Assembly: GCF_013426895.1 (NCBI RefSeq)
Contig: NZ_AP023174.1
Coordinates: 1,054,001-1,118,000, forward strand
Reading direction: 5' to 3'
DNA length: 64,000 nt
DNA from: Paraburkholderia largidicola
GTDB lineage: Bacteria; Pseudomonadota; Gammaproteobacteria; Burkholderiales; Burkholderiaceae
In this document: positions 33,474 through 41,836 of the stretch, piece by piece
Numbering within the stretch: the first letter of the stretch is position 1
How the letters are laid out: each line of letters begins with the position of its first letter
Position numbers and translations under genes: made by a program
Notes under the pieces: model-generated
Databases searched by the model: none
Seen by the model: the letters and a program-made list of their open reading frames with translations, nothing else
What the model was told of the DNA's origin: nothing

Positions 33474-34787
33474 ATGAACATCATCTGGGCGCGCTCCCTG
33501 GTATCGCTTGTGCTCCTCGCTGTGCTGTGCGTGCTTGTCGGCGTGTTCGTCAGCACCAAGGCGGCGTTGACGCTTGCCGTGCTCGCACTGCTCGCGCAAG
33601 GCATTTTCAGCACGTTTCACAAGCAGCGCTTGTGGCGCCTGCTCGATGCGCCTGTGTATGGCGAAGTGCCGAGCGCGCCGGGCATCTGGGGCGAAATCTA
33701 CTACCGGTTGCACAAGCTCGCGAAGCGCTGGCACGCGCAGGTGCGCCAGGTCGAGCAACAGCACTCGCGCTTCATTCAGGCGATCCAGGCGTCGCCGAAC
33801 GGTGTTGCGATGCTCGACGATCACGATCAGATCGAGTGGTGCAACGCCATCTCCGAACAGCACTTCGGCCTCGATGCGAAGCGCGATCTGCGCCAGCACA
33901 TCACGCATCTCGTGCGTCATCCCGACTTTGTCCGCTATCTGAATTCGCATCGTTACGAAGAGATGCTGATCATGCGCGGGATGGGCGACAAGCGGCAGAA
34001 CGTGATTTCCGTGCAGGTCTTTCCGTACGGCGAGAATCGCAAGCTGGTGCTGTCGCAGGACATTACGGAGCTGGAACGCACCGACGCGATGCGCCGCGAT
34101 TTTGTCGCGAACGTATCGCACGAGTTGAAGACGCCGCTGACCGTGCTGTCAGGTTTTCTCGAAACGATGCGCGAGTTGCCGCTCGACGAGAGCGAGCGTG
34201 TTCGTTATCTGGATCTGATGATGCAGCAGGCGCAGCGGATGCAGCATATCGTCAGCGATCTGCTCGTGCTTGCGACGCTCGAGGGCGATAACAAGCCGCC
34301 GAGCAGCCAGATGGTCGATATGCGTGCGGTGCTGCGGCATTTGCGGGACGATGCGCAGAGTCTTTCTGGTGGACGTCATCGGGTGACGTTCGATGCCGAC
34401 GAGGCGCTTACCGTAACCGGTGTTGAGACTGAAATCCTCAGCGCGTTCGGGAATCTCGTTACGAATGCGATTCGGTATACGCCTGACGGTGGTTCGATTA
34501 GTGTGAGCTGGCATGCCCAAGGCGGGCAGGCTACGTTTGCTGTTACCGATAGTGGGCTTGGGATTCCGGCTGCGGATATTCCGCGGTTGACTGAGCGGTT
34601 TTATCGCGTAGATCGGAGTCGGTCGCGGGATACGGGGGGCACCGGGCTCGGGCTGGCTATCGTCAAGCATGTGCTGCAACGGCATGATGCACAGCTTGAT
34701 GTGAAGAGTGAAGAAGGGCGGGGGAGTGTGTTTACTGTGCGGTTTCCTGTTGCGAGGACGGCGCGGTTGCAGTCGACGGCGGCATAG
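33474..34787 (+). CDS. phoR: Phosphate regulon sensor kinase PhoR
   Basis: A 437-residue membrane histidine kinase. Two spans lie in the first ~45 residues with almost no periplasmic loop, as expected for PhoR. A PAS domain (about 95-200) precedes the DHp helix with the phospho-histidine in FVANVSHELKTPL, and the ATPase domain has the N box NLVTNAIRYTP, G1 DSGLGIP and G2 GGTGLGLAIVKH. Start ATG 33474 follows CAGGAA; TTG 33462 is an alternative. The last ~150 codons use noticeably more T- and G-ending codons than the first half, and a repeat element begins 48 bases after the stop. Confidence 0.95.
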   Translation: MNIIWARSLVSLVLLAVLCVLVGVFVSTKAALTLAVLALLAQGIFSTFHKQRLWRLLDAPVYGEVPSAPGIWGEIYYRLHKLAKRWHAQVRQVEQQHSRFIQAIQASPNGVAMLDDHDQIEWCNAISEQHFGLDAKRDLRQHITHLVRHPDFVRYLNSHRYEEMLIMRGMGDKRQNVISVQVFPYGENRKLVLSQDITELERTDAMRRDFVANVSHELKTPLTVLSGFLETMRELPLDESERVRYLDLMMQQAQRMQHIVSDLLVLATLEGDNKPPSSQMVDMRAVLRHLRDDAQSLSGGRHRVTFDADEALTVTGVETEILSAFGNLVTNAIRYTPDGGSISVSWHAQGGQATFAVTDSGLGIPAADIPRLTERFYRVDRSRSRDTGGTGLGLAIVKHVLQRHDAQLDVKSEEGRGSVFTVRFPVARTARLQSTAA

Positions 34788-34792
34788 GTTCG

Positions 34793-34833
34793 GTTTTTTT
34801 GTCTTTGTTTTTGTTTTTGTTTTTGTTTTGCCT
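34793..34833 (+). repeat. Low-complexity T-rich tract after phoR
   Basis: A run of seven T residues is followed by tandem copies of a GTTTTT-like unit. It starts six bases after the phoR stop, could serve as the T-tract of a terminator, and may vary in length by slippage. Confidence 0.75.
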
Positions 34834-34835
34834 TT

Positions 34836-35499
34836 TCGCTGGCATCCGCGTTATGCCTTGGTGCTTCAAGCGTTGCCCCTGTGCGGGGCGGCACCTACTT
34901 TTCTTTGCCGCCGCAAAGAAAAGTAGGCAAAAGAAAGCGGCTAACACCGCCCGTTCTTGTGTTTGCCTGAGGGCCCCCGAAAGGCTCTTACCCTTCACAC
35001 GGCAACGCGCCAGTCCGCGCTCGTCGCCAACGTTCTCTCTCTACGCCTCACCCGCTTCATGTGCCCGCGTCGCAGCACGCCGTGCCAGATAGGCCACCGC
35101 CGCCTAGGTGGCAAACTGTGTGTAGGCTTTTGTGCCCTACACGCATCACTCCGGACTATGTAGCAAGGCTGGTGTTTCTGGTAAGAGCGCTAACCTCTAC
35201 GGTGCGACAACCTACACACAGTTTGCGACCTGGGCGGCAGCAATCATTCGCTGCCGCTGGCTCGTGTTTGGGTGTCTGAAGCGGGTGAGGCGTCTGTTCG
35301 AAGCGTTGGCAACGAGCACTAACCAGGGCGCTGCCGTGTGAGGCGTGGGGACGTTGGGGGCCCGTGGATAAGAACACGGGCTGGCGGTGTGAGCCGCTTT
35401 CTTTTGCCTACTTTTCTTTGCGGCGGCAAAGAAAAGTAGGTGCCGCCCCGCACAGGGGCAACGCTTGAGGCACCAATAACATCACGCGGACGCCAGCGA
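34836..35499. repeat. Inverted-repeat element, copy 1 (phoR/ppk junction)
   Basis: A ~664-base element bounded by CGCTGGCRTCCGCG in inverted orientation (34837-34850 and 35485-35498). Inside are two 84-nt arms (34867-34950 and 35384-35467), inverted and nearly identical. A further inverted 21-nt box lies at 35106-35126 and 35211-35231. Each arm contains a 15-bp palindromic stem (CCTACTTTTCTTTGC with its complement, loop CGCC/GGCG) and a GCCCC/GGGGC hairpin. An outer GCGACGCTGGGG box (inverted, 35519-35530) may extend the element. No transposase is encoded. Short frames in the arms recur in every copy and are not genes. It fills the 754-base gap between convergent phoR and ppk1. Confidence 0.85.
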
Positions 35500-35541
35500 A
35501 AAAAACAAAAAAACACCGCCCCAGCGTCGCCAGCCCCACCT

Positions 35542-37605
35542 TCAAGAACAAAACTTCGCCAACAAACTCATCTGCGCATTCCGCGACGACTTCCCTGGCC
35601 GGCGGCGCCGATAATGCCCATCACTCTGCATCAACCAGGCAGCCTGGTTGTCCCCAAGAAACGCGGACAACCCTTCAGCAATCACGCGACGCTTCAACCG
35701 CCGGTTGTTGATCGGAAACGCCACCTCGACACGTCGGAAGAAGTTCCGATCCATCCAGTCAGCGCTAGACAGATAGACCTGCTCACGACCGTTATCGTAG
35801 AAGTAGAAGATACGGTGATGCTCAAGGAACCGCCCGACGATCGAGCGCACCGTGATGTTCTCCGACAACCCTTCCACACCCGGCTGCAAGGCACACACGC
35901 CCCGCACGATCAGATCGATCTTCACGCCCGCCTGCGACGCCTCGTACAGTTCCGCGATGACAGTCGGCTCGAGCAGAGCATTCATCTTGGCGACGATCCG
36001 CGCTCGCTTGCCCTCGCGCGCATGCTCGGCCTCCGCGCGAATCGCGTCGACGAGCCGCGGATGCAGCGTGAACGGCGACTGCCACAACTCATGCAACGGC
36101 AACTCGCCGCCAATCCCCGTCAATTGCTGGAACACGTGGTGAACGTCTTCGCAGATCTTCTGGTCGGCCGTCATCAGGCCAAAGTCGGTATAAAGGCGCG
36201 CCGTGCGCGGATGATAGTTGCCCGTGCCTAAGTGCGCGTAGCGCTTCAGGATCGATTTGCCGCCTTCCGACACGCGGCGCACGATCAACATCATCTTCGC
36301 GTGGCACTTGTGGCCGACCACGCCGTACACGACGTGCGCACCGACGGCTTCCAGTTGCGACGCCCAGTTGATGTTCGTCTCTTCGTCGAAACGCGCGAGC
36401 AACTCCACGACGACAGTCACCTCCTTGCCATTGCGCGCGGCCTGCATCAGCGCGTCCATCAGCGGCGAATCGGTGCCCGTGCGATAAATGGTCTGCTTGA
36501 TCGCGACGACGTTCGGGTCCTTCGCCGCCTGGAGCAACAGTTCGAGCACCGGCTGGAAACTTTCGTACGGATGATGCAGCAGCACGTCGCCCTGATCGAT
36601 CACGTCGAACAGGCTTGCGCTGTTGGCGATCTGCGGCGGCGTCGCGGGAATGTGCGGGACGAACTTCAGATCGGGCCGGTCGACCATCTCGGGCAACTGC
36701 ATCAGCCGCACGAGATTCACGGGGCCATCGACGAAGTAGCAATCCTTCTGCGACAAACCGCTTTCGTCGAGGAGGCGCCGCATCAGATGCGCAGGCGTTC
36801 CCGCCGACATCTCGAGCCGCACCGCATTGCCCAGATGCCGCGCGGGCAGTTCGCCCTGCAGCGCGACGCGCAGATTCGTGATTTCGTCTTCGTCGACGAA
36901 CAGCTCGCTGTTACGCGTGATGCGGAACTGGTTGCAGCTGCGCACGGCGAGATTCGGAAACAGCTCGCCGACGAACCGTTGCAGCAGCGAACTGAGCAGT
37001 ACGAAGCCATGCGGATAGCCGGAGAGATCCTGCGGCATGCGCACGAGGCGCGGCAGCGCCCGCGGCGCCTGCACGATGCCCATCACGGCCTGACGGCCAA
37101 ACGCATCCTTGCCTTCCAGTTCGACGACGAAGTTCAGGCTCTTGTTCAGCACGCGCGGAAACGGATGCGCAGGATCGAGTCCGATCGGTGTCAGGACAGG
37201 CAGCAGCTCATTGAGGAAGTAGTCGCGCGCCCATTGCGTCTGCGCTTCGTTCCACGCTTCCATCCCATGAAAATAGATGCCTTCGTCTTCCAGCGCAGGC
37301 AGTACGGTGTCCTGCAGCATCGTGTACTGTCGATGCACGAGCTTCTGCGCGCGTTCGACCACGAGATCGTAGCAATGCTGCAGCGACATGCCGTCGGGTG
37401 ACAGTGCGCCAGGGTTGTCGCGCATCTGCTCCTGAAGACCGGCCATGCGGACTTCGAAGAATTCGTCGAGATTGCTGCTGGTGATGCAGATGAACCGTAA
37501 GCGTTCGAGTAGAGGAACAGCAGGGTCAGCGGCCTGTGCGAGCACGCGTTCGTTGAACCCCAGAATGCCCAGCTCGCGGTTCAGAAGAGGGTAGCGGTTG
37601 GACAT
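35542..37605 (-). CDS. ppk1: Polyphosphate kinase 1
   Basis: A 687-residue membrane-associated enzyme that reversibly polymerises the ATP gamma-phosphate into polyphosphate. It has the four PPK1 domains: an N-terminal helical domain opening NRELGILGFNERVL, the head domain, and two catalytic C-terminal domains with IKQTIYRTGTDSP, the histidine regions HKCHAKMMLIVRR and HLGTGNYHPRTARLYTD, and SSADWMDRNFFRR. ATG 37605 gives the family start MSNRYPLLNREL. It is divergent from ppx, with PhoB-like half-sites between. The final ~50 codons are less GC-biased than the rest and abut a repeat element. Confidence 0.96.
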   Translation of the reverse strand: MSNRYPLLNRELGILGFNERVLAQAADPAVPLLERLRFICITSSNLDEFFEVRMAGLQEQMRDNPGALSPDGMSLQHCYDLVVERAQKLVHRQYTMLQDTVLPALEDEGIYFHGMEAWNEAQTQWARDYFLNELLPVLTPIGLDPAHPFPRVLNKSLNFVVELEGKDAFGRQAVMGIVQAPRALPRLVRMPQDLSGYPHGFVLLSSLLQRFVGELFPNLAVRSCNQFRITRNSELFVDEDEITNLRVALQGELPARHLGNAVRLEMSAGTPAHLMRRLLDESGLSQKDCYFVDGPVNLVRLMQLPEMVDRPDLKFVPHIPATPPQIANSASLFDVIDQGDVLLHHPYESFQPVLELLLQAAKDPNVVAIKQTIYRTGTDSPLMDALMQAARNGKEVTVVVELLARFDEETNINWASQLEAVGAHVVYGVVGHKCHAKMMLIVRRVSEGGKSILKRYAHLGTGNYHPRTARLYTDFGLMTADQKICEDVHHVFQQLTGIGGELPLHELWQSPFTLHPRLVDAIRAEAEHAREGKRARIVAKMNALLEPTVIAELYEASQAGVKIDLIVRGVCALQPGVEGLSENITVRSIVGRFLEHHRIFYFYDNGREQVYLSSADWMDRNFFRRVEVAFPINNRRLKRRVIAEGLSAFLGDNQAAWLMQSDGHYRRRRPGKSSRNAQMSLLAKFCS

Positions 37606-37657
37606 CGGCGGTGAGAATGAAATGTCGGGAGGTAACTCGAAAGGACGCTCGGAAATT

Positions 37658-37686
37658 CTCACAGTATGATGACAAGTGCATGAAAT
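37658..37686 (-). promoter_or_regulatory. Candidate PhoB box upstream of ppk1
   Basis: Read on the minus strand towards ppk1, three half-sites are phased at 11 bases: plus-strand ATGAAAT (37680), ATGACAA (37669) and CTCACAG (37658), scoring 5, 6 and 5 of 7 against the complement of CTGTCAY. They end 53 bases before the ppk1 start. Confidence 0.5.
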
Positions 37687-37785
37687 GACGTTTGTCATGA
37701 TTTTACGCTTTTGCCGCGTCGTGTCGTAAATATGACGCACCCCTGTGTGACGATATCGCTCGACAATGGCGGAGGTGACAGCGTA

Positions 37786-39393
37786 ATGACGACTACGCTT
37801 AAAATGGCGCTTTTGAACAACGCGCCACCGAAGGCTCCCCGCATGGGTGCTTTCCTCGCGCGCATGAGGTCCTCACACCCGATGGTCAATACTCCGCCAC
37901 TCCTTGCCGCCGTCGATCTCGGCTCGAACAGCTTCCGTCTGATCGTGGGCCGCGTCGAGGAAACCGAGGCGGGCAGCCAGATCTATCAGGTTGACGCGCT
38001 GCGCGAACCGGTGCGGCTCGGCGCGGGCCTGTCGCGCGAAAAAATGCTCGACCGTGCTTCACAGGAACGGGGTTGGGACGCGCTGAAACGTTTCGGCGAA
38101 CGTCTGCGCGATTTCCATCCCGATCATGTGCGCGCGGTTGCCACCAACACGCTGCGCGTCGCGAAGAACGCGCAGGAATTTCTCGGCGAAGCGGAAGCGG
38201 CGCTCGGCTTCCCCATCGAAGTGATCGCGGGCCGCGAAGAAGCGCGCCTGATCTATGCGGGCGCCGCGCATTCGGTTCCTGCGAGCGCGGGCAAGCGTCT
38301 CGTCGTCGATATCGGCGGCGGCTCGACGGAATTCATCATTGGCTCGCACTACACGCCGATTCGCATGGAAAGCCTGTACATTGGCTGCGTGAGTCACAGC
38401 CGTCAGTTCTTCCCGGCGGGCAATGTCGACGAATACACCATGCGTCAGGCCGAACTCGCGGCATCGCGCGAGATCCAGATCATTTCGGCCGACTACAGGG
38501 CGGAGGGTTGGGACCAGGGCATCGGTTCGTCGGGCACGGCGCGCGCGCTGGCCGAACTTGTCGAAGCGAACGGCTTCAATGACCCAGGCATTACGCATGG
38601 CATTTCGCGCGGCGGCCTCGAGCGTTTGAAGCGTGCGCTGATCAAGGCGGAGAACGTCAACCGGCTCAAGCTCGTCGCGCTGAAGCCGGACCGTGTGCCC
38701 GTGCTGGCGGGCGGCCTGTCGATCATGATCGCCGTGTTCGACGAACTCGGCGTCGAATACGTCGATACGACGGATGGCGCGTTGCGGCTTGGCGTGCTGT
38801 ATGACTTGCTGGGGCGTTCGCAGCATCAGGACATGCGCACGGTCACCGTTGAAGGTTTCATGCGGCGCTATGGCGTAGATCGCGAGCAGGCGGCGCGTAT
38901 CGGCGAACTCACGGTGCGGTTCTACGATCAGCTCGAAGAGCCTGATGCCGAGGTGCGTGAAGAGAACCGCATGTTCCTCGGGTGGGCGGCTGCGCTGCAT
39001 GAGATCGGGCTGTCGATTTCGCATAGCGCGTATCACAAGCATTCGGCCTATATCGCGAGTAATGCGGACATGCCGGGATTTTCGCGCACGGATCAGGCGC
39101 GGCTGGCGGCGCTCGTCGTGGGGCATGCCGGTAAGCTCGGCAAGCTTGCGCAGACGCGGGATGTCGAATGGAATCTGCTGTTCTGTTTGCGGCTCGCGGC
39201 GCTGTTTTGCCGGCGGCGTGCGGATGCTGGTTTGCCTGAGATTACTGTCGCTGAAGCGAATGGCGGGTATGAGGTGCGACTGCCTCAGTCGTGGGTTGCG
39301 AATAATCCGCTGACGGACTATAGCCTCATTCAGGAGGCGGCTGAGTGGGAGAAGATTCGGACGCCGTATCGGGTTGTGTATACCGAAGAGTGA
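37786..39393 (+). CDS. ppx: Exopolyphosphatase (Ppx/GppA family)
   Basis: An enzyme that removes terminal phosphates from polyphosphate. The ASKHA-fold motifs are AAVDLGSNSFRLIVG, AVATNTLRVAKN, VVDIGGGSTEFI and GIGSSGTARAL; the C-terminal HD-like half has WAAALHEIGLSISH. Start choice is open: ATG 37786 sits seven bases after a near-perfect GGAGGTGA (535 residues), while ATG 37882 gives the more usual length of 503 residues with a weaker site. The intervening residues look unconserved. The 3' end shows a drop in codon bias and is followed by repeat copy 2. Confidence 0.93.
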   Translation: MTTTLKMALLNNAPPKAPRMGAFLARMRSSHPMVNTPPLLAAVDLGSNSFRLIVGRVEETEAGSQIYQVDALREPVRLGAGLSREKMLDRASQERGWDALKRFGERLRDFHPDHVRAVATNTLRVAKNAQEFLGEAEAALGFPIEVIAGREEARLIYAGAAHSVPASAGKRLVVDIGGGSTEFIIGSHYTPIRMESLYIGCVSHSRQFFPAGNVDEYTMRQAELAASREIQIISADYRAEGWDQGIGSSGTARALAELVEANGFNDPGITHGISRGGLERLKRALIKAENVNRLKLVALKPDRVPVLAGGLSIMIAVFDELGVEYVDTTDGALRLGVLYDLLGRSQHQDMRTVTVEGFMRRYGVDREQAARIGELTVRFYDQLEEPDAEVREENRMFLGWAAALHEIGLSISHSAYHKHSAYIASNADMPGFSRTDQARLAALVVGHAGKLGKLAQTRDVEWNLLFCLRLAALFCRRRADAGLPEITVAEANGGYEVRLPQSWVANNPLTDYSLIQEAAEWEKIRTPYRVVYTEE

Positions 39394-39455
39394 TGTTTTT
39401 TGTCTGCGACGCTGGGGTGGGGTAGGTGTTGCTGTTTGGTTTGGTTTGGGGCTTG

Positions 39456-40114
39456 TCGCTGGCATCCGCGGTTTGCTTCTGGTTCGCAAGCGTTGCCCCT
39501 GTGCGGGGCGGCACCTACTTTTCTTTGCCGCCGCAAAGAAAAGTAGGCAAAAGAAAGCGGCTCACACCGCCAGCCCGTGTTCCTGTCCACGGGCCCCCAA
39601 CGTCCCCACGTTTCACACGGCAACATTTCTGTTCGCGCTCGTTGCCAACGCTTCGAATGAGCGCCTCCCCCACTTCAAATACCCGTACCAAGGCAAGCGT
39701 CAGCGAATGGTATGCGCCGCCCAGGTGGCAAACTGTGTGTAGGTTGTCGCGTCGTATCGCCTGGTGCTCTTACAGGGTGGGGCGCGTGCGCTATCGGTCC
39801 GAAGTGAGGCGTGGGGAGTACCTGGGCCTACACAGAGTTTGCCACCTGGGCGGCGGTGGACTGTCTGGCACGGCGTGCTGTAGTTCGGGAGCGTGAGGCG
39901 GGTGAGGCGCACCGCAAGAGCGCGGGCAACGGACGTGAGCACGTGGTTGCCGTGTGAAGCGTAAGAACCTGTGGGGGCCCTCAGGCAGGAACAAGAGCTG
40001 GCGGTGTGAGCCGCTTTCTTTTGCCTACTTTTCTTTGCGGCGGCAAAGAAAAGTAGGTGCCGCCCCGCATAGGGGCAACGCTTGAAGCAAGCTAACAAAA
40101 CGCGGATGCCAGCG
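39456..40114. repeat. Inverted-repeat element, copy 2 (ppx/olsB junction)
   Basis: A ~659-base element with the architecture of copy 1: end boxes CGCTGGCATCCGCG (39457-39470, inverted at 40101-40114), 84-nt inverted arms (39487-39570 and 40001-40084) and an inner inverted 21-nt box (39723-39743 and 39827-39847). The arms differ from those of copy 1 by about one base each, while the interior has diverged strongly. The outer GCGACGCTGGGG box lies at 39408-39419. It fills the 801-base gap between convergent ppx and olsB. No protein-coding gene is supported inside it. Confidence 0.85.
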
Positions 40115-40194
40115 CAAAGGCCCGAACACCGAACATCACCACCCGCACCACGAACGTAAACCCGCCTCCGAGCAAACCTCAAAAAAACCCTGTC

Positions 40195-41001
40195 CTACGC
40201 TTCACCCAGAAAATGCCGCGCATACCGCGCATTAATTTCAGAAAGCCTGAACAACGTCAGATAATCAGCGGTATTGAAATCAGGATCCCACGCCGGCGCA
40301 CCGCAAATCTTCGCCCCAAGCCGCAAATAACCCTTAATAAGGGGCGGCGGCGCGACCTTCGCGCCAGTCTTGAGCTCATCGACGGGCAACGGCGTATGCG
40401 GAAACGCGCGGTACTCTGGCGTGGTCAACGCATCGTCCTGCAACGACGCATACAGATTGGCGGCATAGTGCCCACCATCAGCCATTGCGACGCTCGCGCA
40501 GCCGAGCATGGTCTCATACCCGTTGTGCTGCATATACGAGCCAAGCCCGGCCCACAACGACATGATCACCGATCCGCTGCGGTAGTCAGCATGCACACAC
40601 GAGCGGCCCACCTCGACCATCTTCGACCGAAGGTGCGTCAGTCGCGATACATCGAACTCACTCTCGGCATACAGTCGCCCGATACGCGCCGCCTGGTGCG
40701 GCGGCAGCACGCGATACGTACCGACCACCTTGAGCGTGTCGAGATCGCGGACGATCAGGTGATCGCAATAAGCGTCGAACGCATCGACGTCGAGGCCGGC
40801 AGGGCCGGACAGGCGCGCGCCCATTTCCTCGGCGAAGACGCGGTAACGCAGACGCTGCGCTTCGCGAAGCTCCTCGTCGGTGCGCGCCCACGACACTTGC
40901 AGACGATGCTGGGCGGTTACCGTTTCTTCCGTGCGCGGCAGACGACGACGCGGCTCGAGGATCGATGCGAAGGGCAGGGTAGGCGTCGGCAGTTCTCGCA
41001 T
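40195..41001 (-). CDS. olsB: Putative L-ornithine N-alpha-acyltransferase OlsB (ornithine lipid synthesis)
   Basis: A 268-residue GNAT-fold acyltransferase. The pattern LRYRVFAEEMGARL, DHLIVRD, MVEVGRSCVHADYRSG and GCASVAMADGG matches the OlsB/hemolysin-like acyltransferase family, which transfers a 3-hydroxyacyl group from ACP to ornithine, the first step to ornithine lipids. The start MRELPTPTLP (ATG 41001) is chosen over an upstream ATG at 41076. Four PhoB-like half-sites at 11-base spacing lie 58-98 bases upstream, fitting the known role of these phosphorus-free lipids in phosphate limitation. The 3' end has relaxed codon bias next to repeat copy 2. Confidence 0.82.
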   Translation of the reverse strand: MRELPTPTLPFASILEPRRRLPRTEETVTAQHRLQVSWARTDEELREAQRLRYRVFAEEMGARLSGPAGLDVDAFDAYCDHLIVRDLDTLKVVGTYRVLPPHQAARIGRLYAESEFDVSRLTHLRSKMVEVGRSCVHADYRSGSVIMSLWAGLGSYMQHNGYETMLGCASVAMADGGHYAANLYASLQDDALTTPEYRAFPHTPLPVDELKTGAKVAPPPLIKGYLRLGAKICGAPAWDPDFNTADYLTLFRLSEINARYARHFLGEA

Positions 41002-41058
41002 GTGGCGTTCCTGGTCGAAAATGTGAAATTCGCTTCGACGCCAATGTAGTAACGGCGG

Positions 41059-41098
41059 GTGACGCTCACGTGGCAACGTCGTGACGATTCGATGACGT
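41059..41098 (-). promoter_or_regulatory. Candidate tandem PhoB boxes upstream of olsB
   Basis: Plus-strand half-sites GTGACGC (41059), GTGGCAA (41070), GTGACGA (41081) and ATGACGT (41092) are spaced at exactly 11 bases, each matching 5 of 7 positions of the complement of CTGTCAY. On the minus strand they face olsB. Confidence 0.5.
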
Positions 41099-41166
41099 GT
41101 CGTAAGGCAGACGCTTTCGCAGCGCCTGCAATCCTTGCTTCGCGTGGTCCTGCCATGCGGCGTGGA

Positions 41167-41625
41167 TCAGATCAGATCGGGGCTGATCGTCGCGCGCAAA
41201 ATCGCCTGTTCGCCGTTACTGCGCGAGCGGCTCTCGATCCACCACACCGCCGACTTCTTCACCGACCAGCTCGCGCCGCTGTCGGCGAGCAGGCGCGCGA
41301 TGACATGGCCGAGCGTCGGCTGATGGCCGACGATCACGACCGTCGGCGCAATGCCGTCGGGCCAGCCGGCTGCCGTGAGAACGGCCTCAGCGCTCGCATC
41401 CGGCGCAATCTCACGGACGACGCGGTATTGGTCTGTCAGCGATTCCGCCGTCTGCACCGTGCGCGTGGCGGGGCTGGCGAGGATCACGGCGTCGTCGGGA
41501 AGGCGCGCGCGCAGCCATTTTGCGGACGCCTGGGCCTGCTTGCGGCCACGCGTCGTCAGCTGGCGGGCAAGATCGGTCGAGGCGGTGTCTTCGGCCTCAG
41601 CGTGACGCCAGAGGATCAGGTTCAT
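41167..41625 (-). CDS. sixA: Phosphohistidine phosphatase SixA
   Basis: A 152-residue histidine phosphatase of the phosphoglycerate-mutase-like superfamily. The catalytic motif is LILWRHAEAED (RHG-type, here RHA), with the second histidine in VIVGHQPTLGHVIA. In E. coli SixA removes phosphate from phosphotransfer proteins, notably NPr of the nitrogen PTS. The start ATG 41625 begins at the catalytic strand; the frame extends upstream through the tRNA-Pro region and is not coding there. It is on the same strand as olsB and ends 166 bases from its start. Confidence 0.92.
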   Translation of the reverse strand: MNLILWRHAEAEDTASTDLARQLTTRGRKQAQASAKWLRARLPDDAVILASPATRTVQTAESLTDQYRVVREIAPDASAEAVLTAAGWPDGIAPTVVIVGHQPTLGHVIARLLADSGASWSVKKSAVWWIESRSRSNGEQAILRATISPDLI

Positions 41626-41779
41626 GGCGATGTCTCCGTTTTTTCTGTCGACAGGTGTGTTTCGACAAGTATGGACAGCGCGGGGCGGGTTTTGCTCTGG
41701 TTTTAATGTGCGCGTGTTTCGGGAGTGTAGGTGGCGCTCGCGGGATATTTCGCTTGATTCGTGTGAAAACGCCGGCGCA

Positions 41780-41818
41780 AAAGAAAAACCCGCGACACCA
41801 GGATAAGTGTCGCGGGTT
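41780..41818 (-). terminator. Intrinsic terminator of tRNA-Pro
   Basis: A 12-bp stem (AACCCGCGACAC and its complement, 41787-41798 with 41807-41818) with an eight-base loop is followed on the minus strand by a T-rich tract. It lies 18 bases past the tRNA 3' end. Confidence 0.85.
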
Positions 41819-41836
41819 GTTCGTACGGCATGTTGG

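Noticed and set aside
39374..40182. Short recurring frames in the repeat elements (for example peptides containing FSLPPQRKVGKRKR)
   Set aside because: The same peptide arises from every arm copy in either orientation because the arm is palindromic; there are no start signals and no independent support.
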